NCBI RefSeq assembly: GCF_017873605.1
Contig: NZ_JAGGKI010000001.1
Location: forward strand, 186,001-250,000
From: Paenibacillus lactis
GTDB taxonomy: Bacteria > Bacillota > Bacilli > Paenibacillales > Paenibacillaceae
Reading direction: 5' to 3'
Length of the DNA: 64,000 nt
In this document: positions 37,195 through 45,161 of the stretch, piece by piece
Layout: each line of letters opens with the position of its first letter
Position numbering within the stretch: position 1 is the first letter of the stretch
Notes under the pieces: generated by a model
The model's database searches: none
What the model saw: only the letters and a program-made list of their open reading frames with translations
Told to the model about the DNA's origin: nothing
Position numbers and translations under genes: made by a program

Positions 37195-37342
37195 AAAAAA
37201 GCCCTTGGCGGGCTTGAATAGGTATCACTCGCAGGGCAATGGGCAGGATGCCACTCCCGCTTCTGCTGCAGCTTACATAACCTGTAACTTTGTGCTTGCC
37301 CAATCTCTAGTATCGCCGAAAGCGATGTAATTTCGCAAGCAC
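37195..37342 (-). ncRNA. Structured RNA with intrinsic terminator (3'UTR or leader)
   Basis: Reading the minus strand: GTGCTTGC (37342-37335) pairs perfectly with GCAAGCAC (37299-37292) around a small GATCGC-type hairpin. A TTACA-TGTAA hairpin, GC-rich segments and finally AGCCC-5 nt-GGGCT with six U (37214-37195) follow. The simplest reading is the 3' end of the kinase/regulator mRNA (stop at 37383). The alternative is a regulatory leader of the MFS gene that begins about 70 nt later. It fits no riboswitch class I know. Confidence 0.45.
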
Positions 37343-37382
37343 ATTTAGTGACGCTTTAATCGAGCAGCGAAACAGGACCGCT

Positions 37383-39227
37383 TCAGCTGCCCTGCTGCTC
37401 CGTTTTCCGCTCATCGCTCCGGTGCCCCCGTCTCCTCTTCGCAGGAATCCGGATTTGTACCGAGGTTCCGATGCCGACCCGGCTAAAGATGCTTACGCCA
37501 TACTCGGGGCCGTAATGCAGCTTCACCCGCTCGTCGATATTCCGAATGCCGCAGCCGACATGGCTGTGATCCCCCGGATCGAAGATCTCGCGGATGCGTT
37601 CCGGCTTCATGCCCAGACCATCGTCGATGACCCGGTAGAGGATCGTGTCCCCCTCCTTCTTCACCAGCACCCGGATATGAATCCGGTCTCCGCTCCAAGC
37701 ATGCTTCAGCGTATTTTCGATGAATGGCTGCAAAATCAGCTTGACGGTCTCGTAGGGCCAGATGTCCGGATCGATGTCGAAGGCAACCTCCATGCGCCTA
37801 CCGTATTTCACCTTCTGGATATCCAGATAAGCCGAAGCCTGTTCGATCTCCGCGGCGATCGGAATCATCGTTCGGCCGGAATTCAGCGTCAGCCGGTAAA
37901 ACTGCGCCAGCTGGACCACCATCTGCTGAAGCTTCTCCGTCTCGCCGAACTTGGCCAGCTGATTGATGGACGACAGCGTGTTATACAAGAAATGCGGATT
38001 GATCTGCGCCTGCAGCATCTCCAGCTCCGCCTCCTTCTTCTGAAGCTGGGTAAGATACACCTTATTGATAAGCGCTTCGATATCTTCCCCCATGGCGTTG
38101 AGCGCATCGGCGATCTGCGGAAATTCTCCCCGTCCCCGGTATTTGATCCGCTTGTTCAGGTTTCCTTCCCGGAAGGCGTTCAGCACGGATACGATCTTCG
38201 TAATTCGAATGGACAGATACCGGGACATGAGAAATCCCGTCAGGACGAATAGAATGACGCACGCCAAACAGATAAGAATAAAGACGGTGCGAACGCGCTT
38301 GGCCTCCTGCTCGATAATGTGAAGCGGGACCTCCGCAACGAGTCTCCAGGACTGCTGGGGAAGCTGTTCCTCCAAGACCAAAGCATTGTTCTTGGCGTCT
38401 GCCGCCGGTAGCGGGTCCATACCGGTTTTAAGACCATGGGCTTGAACGCCCCCGCCCGGTCTCCCGGAGGAATAAAGGACGTTCCCGGAGGCATCGACCA
38501 CCGTCAGCGTGCTGCCTTCTCCCAGCTTCTTGTAATCTACGCTTTCGAACAACTCGGACAGGCGGACGCTGAACCGCATGATTCCCACTTCCTTGATCTC
38601 GAGCAGGTTCCCCATATCCACGATCCGCCGGATCAGCGAAATTCTGCCGTCCGTTTGATCCTCCTCGACCTGCCGCCACAGCATGGTTTTATTGTAGCTC
38701 TCTTCAGGAAGCTCTTCATACCAGCGCTTATTATAAATGCGATCCATATGATAGACATTGTAGGTTTGTTCACTGTAATCTTCGCGTCCTCCCCACAGCC
38801 GGTATATTTCGTCCAAGCTCTTATTATGGAAGTATACGGACAGCCTTAGATTCAGTCCGATTGCTTTGGAGGCGCTTTCCAATTTCGGGATGATGACCTT
38901 ATTCATCCGGTTATAATTGTCCATCCGCTCGTCCATCCGCTTCACGCTTTGGATCAGGCTTGAGTCATTGTATAAAGTCGCGGAGGTTTGAACGATATCA
39001 TCGACCTTGTAAGCCACATTATCCCGGATCTGTGCCAGCGTCCCCTGAATATTCTTCCGGGTCTGCCTCCGCATGCTCTCGTCGTACATGGTCTGGGATA
39101 TATAAAAGTTCGCGGAAACCAAAAGGATAATAAACGCCAGATACGACAGCATCAGCTTGTAACCGATCGGTATGTATCCCGTCCCGCTGCCTTTGCGTTG
39201 TCCGGGTTGAAGGAATCGGCGGATCAT
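37383..39227 (-). CDS. YesM-type sensor histidine kinase
   Basis: 614-residue membrane kinase with a helix at about 26-46, a large extracellular sensing domain, a second helix at about 312-333, and a HAMP-like region. The LytS/YesM catalytic core follows, with phospho-accepting H412 in QINPHFLYN and ATP-binding DDGLGMKPERI and GCGIRNIDER motifs. It overlaps the regulator gene by ATGA, so the pair is co-translated. It lies downstream of a sugar ABC transporter and is expected to control it in response to a glycan. Confidence 0.9.
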   Translation of the reverse strand: MIRRFLQPGQRKGSGTGYIPIGYKLMLSYLAFIILLVSANFYISQTMYDESMRRQTRKNIQGTLAQIRDNVAYKVDDIVQTSATLYNDSSLIQSVKRMDERMDNYNRMNKVIIPKLESASKAIGLNLRLSVYFHNKSLDEIYRLWGGREDYSEQTYNVYHMDRIYNKRWYEELPEESYNKTMLWRQVEEDQTDGRISLIRRIVDMGNLLEIKEVGIMRFSVRLSELFESVDYKKLGEGSTLTVVDASGNVLYSSGRPGGGVQAHGLKTGMDPLPAADAKNNALVLEEQLPQQSWRLVAEVPLHIIEQEAKRVRTVFILICLACVILFVLTGFLMSRYLSIRITKIVSVLNAFREGNLNKRIKYRGRGEFPQIADALNAMGEDIEALINKVYLTQLQKKEAELEMLQAQINPHFLYNTLSSINQLAKFGETEKLQQMVVQLAQFYRLTLNSGRTMIPIAAEIEQASAYLDIQKVKYGRRMEVAFDIDPDIWPYETVKLILQPFIENTLKHAWSGDRIHIRVLVKKEGDTILYRVIDDGLGMKPERIREIFDPGDHSHVGCGIRNIDERVKLHYGPEYGVSIFSRVGIGTSVQIRIPAKRRRGHRSDERKTEQQGS

Positions 39228-40804
39228 TCGCTTTCTCTCTTTCGGTATTCCAGCGGTGTGATGCCGAATTTTTCCTTAAACTGCCTGCTGAAATAAGGAA
39301 GATACCGGTACCCCACCTGATCGGCCACTTCATAGATTTTCATGCCGGGCTGCTTTAACAGCTCGCAGGCCTTCTCCATCCGAAGCTGCACCAGCAGCTC
39401 ATTGAACGTATGGCCCGATTTTTCCTTGATTAAATACCCGATATGGCTCGGTGAAAAGGAAAAATGCTGGGCGATATCCCGAATGGTGATATTTTCGCTC
39501 ATATGCTCCTTGATAAAGCTGATCACGCTCCGGATGAACTTGCTGTCCTTGCTGTTTGCCTTCTCATACAGCTTCTCCGATATTTCGAACATGCGCCGGA
39601 CCAGCCAGCCCCGGATATCGTTCACCGTCTCAAACTGCATCAGAATATCCAAGTGCTGCATCTCCATGCCGAGCAATTCGAACAAATCCTCATCTTTGCT
39701 GCTTAAATATTGATCAAGCTTCCAGATGATATAGCTGGACATATTGTGTACGGTAAATCGGGAACGCAGTCTCTTGACCGAATCAAACCATTTATCGAGC
39801 TCATCGCAAATCCGGACCAGCTCGTAATCCTCCATCGCTGCAAGCAGGCTCTTCATCCGTTCATCCAGCATCCGGGCATCCAGCATGGCCGGCTCGGCCC
39901 GTACATCCTCGTACTTGATCACGGTGCCCTTGCCCAAAAACATTTTGCCCTCCACCGCCTCTACGGCCTGCCTGTGCGATGCTTGAAGATCATCCGGCCC
40001 TTTAGCGGTTCCGCCGATTCCAGCGGTGACGGTTGCAGGCAATTGCCGACGGATCCGGTCAACCAAGTCCCGTACCATAGCGTCGGACTCGGCTTCCTCC
40101 AACAGCAGCGCGATCCGCTGGGAGGACAGCTTGCACCAAGTGACGATCCCGAGGGCCAATACGCTGTCCTGCACATGCTGCAAAAACTTGCGGGTCGTCT
40201 CCCGCTGCGAGGACATCCCTCCCGCCTGCTCCCACGGCAAATTGTCCAGCTCGATGACCGCTACCCGCACCGGCCAATGCATCCGGTCAAGCCCGTACGA
40301 TACCATCTGTTTGGCCAGTGCTTCGCTGTCATCACTGTCCTCCCGTTCCAGCAGCCTTATCAGAATGTCGCTTTTGACAATCGGGATCATTTCCTGATAG
40401 GCCGTTTCCACTTCGCGCTGCTTGATCTCTTCATCCAAATCCCGCTTTGCTTTCAATAAAGAGGATACCAGCTCGCTATCGTTCATTGGCTTCAGAACAT
40501 AGCTGTATGCCTTGAGGGATAACGCCTGCTGAACATAACTGAACTCCTGATAGCCGCTGACGAATATGATCCTGATGCTCGGCTTGCGTTCAAGCGCGAT
40601 TCGGGCCAGCTCAAGCCCCGACATATAAGGCATATTTACGTCACTGACAAGAATGTCGATGTCTTCCTTCTCAATGATGTCGCATGCCGACAAGGCGTTG
40701 TTCACACTCCCCCTCACCACCATATTCAGGTCGGACCAAGGGATAAACCTCCTCATTCCCTCCAAATCAAGCTCCTCATCATCGACCAACAGAACCTTAT
40801 ACAT
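39224..40804 (-). CDS. YesN-type response regulator, AraC output
   Basis: 526-residue regulator: receiver domain with phospho-acceptor D55 (ILVSDVNMPY) and the conserved K in YVLKPM near 106. A long central linker follows, then a C-terminal AraC/XylS double helix-turn-helix (MSENITIRDIAQHFSFSPSHIGYLIKEK and the VADQVGYRYLPYFSRQFKEKFGITPLEYRK signature). ATG with GGGGGATGG-type site. Partner of the overlapping YesM-like kinase. Confidence 0.93.
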   Translation of the reverse strand: MYKVLLVDDEELDLEGMRRFIPWSDLNMVVRGSVNNALSACDIIEKEDIDILVSDVNMPYMSGLELARIALERKPSIRIIFVSGYQEFSYVQQALSLKAYSYVLKPMNDSELVSSLLKAKRDLDEEIKQREVETAYQEMIPIVKSDILIRLLEREDSDDSEALAKQMVSYGLDRMHWPVRVAVIELDNLPWEQAGGMSSQRETTRKFLQHVQDSVLALGIVTWCKLSSQRIALLLEEAESDAMVRDLVDRIRRQLPATVTAGIGGTAKGPDDLQASHRQAVEAVEGKMFLGKGTVIKYEDVRAEPAMLDARMLDERMKSLLAAMEDYELVRICDELDKWFDSVKRLRSRFTVHNMSSYIIWKLDQYLSSKDEDLFELLGMEMQHLDILMQFETVNDIRGWLVRRMFEISEKLYEKANSKDSKFIRSVISFIKEHMSENITIRDIAQHFSFSPSHIGYLIKEKSGHTFNELLVQLRMEKACELLKQPGMKIYEVADQVGYRYLPYFSRQFKEKFGITPLEYRKRESE

Positions 40805-41024
40805 GCCATCCCCCCTGTTCGAAATCGATCACAAAAGGAGGCCGCGGCGCTTCTGCGAAAGCCGCTGTGCTTTCCTGCCTGCGCCTGCGCCTGCTCCTCG
40901 CTCTTCCGTTCGTCTCTCTCTGCCTGTAAATTCCGTGATGTTTAACGCTCTCTTGCCGAAACCGGCAGTTACGTCTAACCACAAAGCCCTGTCTTTTGAA
41001 GCATCCTCCATCAAAACGGAGATA

Positions 41025-41056
41025 TCCCAAAGAATCCACCCGCGGATTCTTTGGGA
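41025..41056 (-). terminator. Stem-loop after binding-protein gene
   Basis: 13-bp perfect inverted repeat TCCCAAAGAATCC (41025-41037) with complement (41044-41056), loop of 6. No U-run; it lies 44 bp after the lipoprotein stop and may terminate or protect that mRNA before the regulator genes. Confidence 0.6.
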
Positions 41057-41100
41057 CGTTGGGATAAGAATGGATAATATGTCCAGCAAGAGAAACTAGA

Positions 41101-42780
41101 TTATTTCTGCATTTTGGCGAGGTTTTCTTGCCATTTGACCGTACGCCATTCCAGGAGCCTGTCATAACCCAGATCCATCAAGTCTTTATTGCCCTGGTCG
41201 AGGATTTTGTCGACTTCCTCGTCGCTTGCAGCCATGGACGACTTGGCATAGATCTCAAGGAACAATTCATCCACCGAAGTCCGGATAATGCCTTCCTCGG
41301 AATCGGTTGGCGGATTCAGTCCGGTAAACTCGGTCACATTCAATTGAGTCGGCCAGGTGATGGTCTGCTGATAACGTGCGACCCAGTCCTGCTCCTCAAC
41401 CGGAAGGCTCTCCATGTACTTCCATTTGGCAGGGTCGATATAGCTGGTATTGCCCACGAACATCACTTTATCATTCTTGGTTTGAATCTCCGCCACTTCT
41501 TTCGGATCATAGTTCTCCGTGAAGTTCGGCTTGCCTTCTTCATCAAATCCTTTCCAGTTCTTCCCTTCCGGACCGAAGAACTGGACATTCATGCCTTCAG
41601 GTCCGGTATACCAATCAAGGAATGCAAAAATGGCTTCAGGGTCTTCGGCAGCCGTCGTGATATAAGCGGCATTCCAGCCGAAGCTGGTATACGTTCCCGG
41701 GTAAATTTTGTTCTTATCCAAACCTTCCTTCCGGATCGGCCAAATCATGAAGTAGCCGGCATTCGGATCCGTCTTGGTTAATTCCTTGTGCGCCTCGCTG
41801 GCGAAGAGCGTAGGGTTCGCCGAAGCATAGACGGCTACTCTTCCGGTCATGACCTTCTCCTTAACCTGATCCTCCGTCTGGTTGAACGCATCCTGGGAGA
41901 TCAGCTTTTCCCGATACAGCTTGGAAATATATTTCTGGGCTTCGCGGAATACCGGATCGGTTAGCAGCGATGTCAGCTTGCTGTCTTTCGGAACCGCCAG
42001 CAGATTCGCGTTCAGGTTCGTGTAGCTTGCTCCTTCTCCAAACGCGGTGTACAGCACGCCCAAACCTTGTCTTTCCTGGGCCCGATGCGGCTCGAACGGC
42101 ACCACTTGGTCTCCGTACTTTTCTTTTACCTTGACCAGGTAGTTGTAGAGATCGTCGGTTGTTTCCAGTTTGGGTGAACCAAGCTCCTCATAGATTTTCT
42201 TGTTCACGGCATATCCCGCATTTCCGAAAGGACGGGAGGAGTACCAGTTCGGAAAGCGGTACAGCTTGCCGTCTGCCGAACGGAGCAGGTTCAAATCATC
42301 TCCCATCCAGGTCTTCAGATTCGTGTACTTATCCAGATAATCATCATAAGGAACGAGCTTGCCGGCCTTCTCCAGCCGGTCCATGTCCGGGTGGTCCCGG
42401 TCCGTCCAGATCATGTCAGGCAGATCATCGGAGGCCATCATGGCGCTCAGCTTTTGCGTATGGGCTCCGGCAGCTTTGATCATGTCAATCTTGACCTCCT
42501 TCTCCTCGCTGAGATATTTACCGATCGGCGTGCTTTCCCATTTAGGGAAGTCGGTATCCTGGTAATGGGCGTATGCGCTGAACTGGAGCGGCTTCTCTCC
42601 CAGCACCCACTTATCTTCTGTATTTTCTTTAGGCGGTTCATTCGGCTGTTCATTGGTCTTCGGTGGATTGTTTGTTGGCGGCGGCGAGCCTTCGTTGGAC
42701 TTGGTGCATCCCGTCATGACGGTAACGAGCACCAGCAGCGCCGATGCCATGACCAGGAGCGGCTTTTTCATCTTGCTCAT
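41101..42780 (-). CDS. Extracellular solute-binding lipoprotein
   Basis: 559-residue LplA-like sugar-binding lipoprotein: hydrophobic signal peptide, lipobox VMTGC (cysteine near residue 25), then a Pro/Asn/Glu-rich linker and the binding domain. Start ATG 42780 fits GAGGGG 8 nt upstream; the frame extends to 42819 without another ribosome site. Third gene of a permease-permease-binding-protein operon. Substrate not predictable; no hydrolase is linked. Confidence 0.9.
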   Translation of the reverse strand: MSKMKKPLLVMASALLVLVTVMTGCTKSNEGSPPPTNNPPKTNEQPNEPPKENTEDKWVLGEKPLQFSAYAHYQDTDFPKWESTPIGKYLSEEKEVKIDMIKAAGAHTQKLSAMMASDDLPDMIWTDRDHPDMDRLEKAGKLVPYDDYLDKYTNLKTWMGDDLNLLRSADGKLYRFPNWYSSRPFGNAGYAVNKKIYEELGSPKLETTDDLYNYLVKVKEKYGDQVVPFEPHRAQERQGLGVLYTAFGEGASYTNLNANLLAVPKDSKLTSLLTDPVFREAQKYISKLYREKLISQDAFNQTEDQVKEKVMTGRVAVYASANPTLFASEAHKELTKTDPNAGYFMIWPIRKEGLDKNKIYPGTYTSFGWNAAYITTAAEDPEAIFAFLDWYTGPEGMNVQFFGPEGKNWKGFDEEGKPNFTENYDPKEVAEIQTKNDKVMFVGNTSYIDPAKWKYMESLPVEEQDWVARYQQTITWPTQLNVTEFTGLNPPTDSEEGIIRTSVDELFLEIYAKSSMAASDEEVDKILDQGNKDLMDLGYDRLLEWRTVKWQENLAKMQK

Positions 42781-42847
42781 TCTCTTAACCCCTCTCATTC
42801 TCGAATTATATATGTTCAAAGCTGTTCGCCTTAAACCGATGCCAGGA

Positions 42848-43747
42848 TTACTCTTTCAGCGAGCCTACGAGCACGCCCTTGACAAAATACTTCTGTACGA
42901 AAGGGTACACGAGGATAATCGGAGCGGTGACCACGATCATCATCGCCATCGTCAGCGATTTCGAGCTGGTGTTCTTGGAGCTTTCGATCAACGCAAGCGC
43001 GCTGCTGTCGATAGCGGAGCTTTGCGCGGTTTTGATATTGGCGTTCAGGGTCTCCCGCAATATCGTCTGGATCGGCAGCAAATCCTCGTTGGTGATATAG
43101 ATGCTTGGCAGGAACCAGTCGTTCCAGTGACCGACCGCCGTGAGCAGCGCCAAGGTCGCGATGACCGGCCCCGAGAGCGGAAGCACGATCCTGAAAAAGG
43201 TCCCCCAATTGCTGCACCCGTCAATATGCGCAGACTCTTCCAGGCCGACCGGCAGCCCTTTAAAGAACGTGCGGAAGATGATCATATTCCAGACGCTCAC
43301 CATAGAAGGAATGATAAACACCAGGAACGTATCCATCAGGCCGAGGGACCGGATCAGAAGGTAGGTCGGGATCAAGCCTCCGCTAAAGTACAGGGTGAAT
43401 ATAAAGAAGGTCATGTAGAAGCTCCTACCATACAAATAAGAGCGGGTCATTCCGTATGCCACGATAGCCGTCATCAGAATCGAGGTGGCGGTTCCGACGA
43501 CCGTCCGGGCGATCGAGATCATAAACCCGTTGATCAGACGCTCATCCTGCAGGATCACCTGGTAATTCTCCAGCGTGAATTGACGCGGCCAGAACGTGAT
43601 GCCTCCTTTGGAGGTATCCACGCCGACGTTGAAGGAGATCGCCACCGCGTTCCAGAATGGATAGAGCGCTGAGAAGGCCAATAAACCAAGCAGAACGTAT
43701 ATGACGGCAAGCATGACCTTGTCTCCGAAGCTGATTCTTTTTAACAT
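42848..43747 (-). CDS. ABC sugar permease, YtcP/LplC type
   Basis: 299-residue six-helix permease subunit. The EAA loop is ESAHIDGCSNWGTFFRIVLPLSGP; the end KYFVKGVLVGSLKE is characteristic. ATG at 43747 with AGGAGG 6 nt upstream; the longer reading frame overlaps the preceding permease. Second gene of the operon. Confidence 0.92.
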   Translation of the reverse strand: MLKRISFGDKVMLAVIYVLLGLLAFSALYPFWNAVAISFNVGVDTSKGGITFWPRQFTLENYQVILQDERLINGFMISIARTVVGTATSILMTAIVAYGMTRSYLYGRSFYMTFFIFTLYFSGGLIPTYLLIRSLGLMDTFLVFIIPSMVSVWNMIIFRTFFKGLPVGLEESAHIDGCSNWGTFFRIVLPLSGPVIATLALLTAVGHWNDWFLPSIYITNEDLLPIQTILRETLNANIKTAQSSAIDSSALALIESSKNTSSKSLTMAMMIVVTAPIILVYPFVQKYFVKGVLVGSLKE

Positions 43748-43772
43748 GCTGTACCTCCTAAGCTTGCGAATC

Positions 43773-44750
43773 TTACCACAGACTGTTGCCGGATCGGCGG
43801 GCCATGTAGTTGGCAATCGTCAAGAGCGTGACGCTGACGATGGCTTTGAATAGCCCGATGGCGACAGCATAGGAATAGCGGTGTGTGCCTAGCCCCACGC
43901 GGTAGACGTACGTATCGATAACATCGGACACCGGCCTCAGCACCGGATTCGTTGCGAGAAGCAGGATATCCTCAAATCCCGCATTGACCAGGTTGCCAAT
44001 GGCAAGAATCATGAAAATAATGACAACCGGCATGATGGAAGGCAGCGTAATGTTGAAAATCTGCTTGAATTTGCTTGCGCCGTCGATATCGGCTGCTTCA
44101 TACAGTGCCGGGTCGATCCCTGCGATGGCAGCCATAAACACAATGGAGTTGAACCCGATTTCCTTCCACACATTCGCCGAGATTAGAATCGACCAGAAAT
44201 ATTCCTTCATGCCGAGGAAGTTAATCGGCTCGTTGATCAAACCTACGCTTTTCAGAAGCATGTTGACGCTTCCATTCTCTGTGGACAGCATCGACATCGT
44301 CAGACCGGCCACGATGACCCAAGATAGAAAATGAGGCAAATAGGTAAGCGTCTGGACCGTCCGTTTAAAGAACATATGGCGGACTTCGTTCAGCATAAGC
44401 GCCAGCAAAATCGGTGCCGGGAAGCCGATAAAGAACTTTAGCAAACTGATGACGAGGGTATTGCGGATCAGCCGCTCAAACTCCGGCGCGTTGAAGAAGG
44501 CTTCGAAATGCTTGAAACCGACCCATGGATTCTCCCAAATTCTCGAGCCCGTAAACAGGTTGTAATCCATAAATCCGGTAATCACCCCGTACATCGGCAA
44601 ATATGAGAATATGAAGACGAGGATGACTCCGGGAATGACCATAAGCTGGACATCCCATTGTTTCATGAAGCGGCGCAAGAAGCTGGAGCTGTGGATTCGG
44701 GGCCCCGGGGTAACCGTTGCCGGCCGCTGTTTCGGTGCAGATTGGGACAT
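43773..44750 (-). CDS. ABC sugar permease, LplB type
   Basis: 325-residue six-helix permease; DVQLMVIPGVILVFIFSYLPMYG starts the first helix and EAADIDGASKFKQIFNITLPSI is the EAA loop. ATG with GGGAGG 6 nt upstream. First gene of the permease-permease-lipoprotein set; no ATPase gene, so it must use an ATPase encoded elsewhere. Confidence 0.92.
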   Translation of the reverse strand: MSQSAPKQRPATVTPGPRIHSSSFLRRFMKQWDVQLMVIPGVILVFIFSYLPMYGVITGFMDYNLFTGSRIWENPWVGFKHFEAFFNAPEFERLIRNTLVISLLKFFIGFPAPILLALMLNEVRHMFFKRTVQTLTYLPHFLSWVIVAGLTMSMLSTENGSVNMLLKSVGLINEPINFLGMKEYFWSILISANVWKEIGFNSIVFMAAIAGIDPALYEAADIDGASKFKQIFNITLPSIMPVVIIFMILAIGNLVNAGFEDILLLATNPVLRPVSDVIDTYVYRVGLGTHRYSYAVAIGLFKAIVSVTLLTIANYMARRSGNSLW

Positions 44751-44970
44751 GTTGTTCCTCCCGCTTGAAAAATATAGTCAAGGCGCATGCGAACATCCTT
44801 GCGACACACGTTAACGCCAGCCTAAGGGCTGCGGTCTTTCGGACTTAAGGACATTCTAACCTTGGCGATGGGGTGAAACTATATAACAAACCCGCGATTT
44901 TTTATACTTCTGACGGATGATCGGTACGGACACAGCTTGAAAAAGTATAAAGTCTGCCTGCCCACGGCAT
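44751..44970. other. Intergenic region upstream of second ABC operon
   Basis: No gene seen. It must hold the promoter of the LplB-type operon, but I could not find a convincing -35/-10 pair. An AT-rich stretch with TATATAG on the minus strand lies near 44880. YesN-type regulators usually bind here. Confidence 0.35.
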
Positions 44971-45005
44971 AAAAAAAGATGCCGCCTAATGATAGACGGC
45001 ATCTT
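44971..45005 (-). terminator. Intrinsic terminator of the molybdopterin oxidoreductase gene
   Basis: 9-bp stem AAGATGCCG with complement, extended by further pairs, and seven U on the minus strand. It lies 157 bp after the oxidoreductase stop. Confidence 0.85.
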
Positions 45006-45161
45006 GATCTTATCAATTACTTTTTTTGTATCGGTTAAATGGATCGTTTCAGGGCATTGCCCATCGCATTTGAAGCACTGCACCCCGCGCATTCATTTAG
45101 CTCCGTACCGCTTACGGCATTCGCGCATATTCCGATATCGGGGAGAGGCCTCCCCTTCGGC

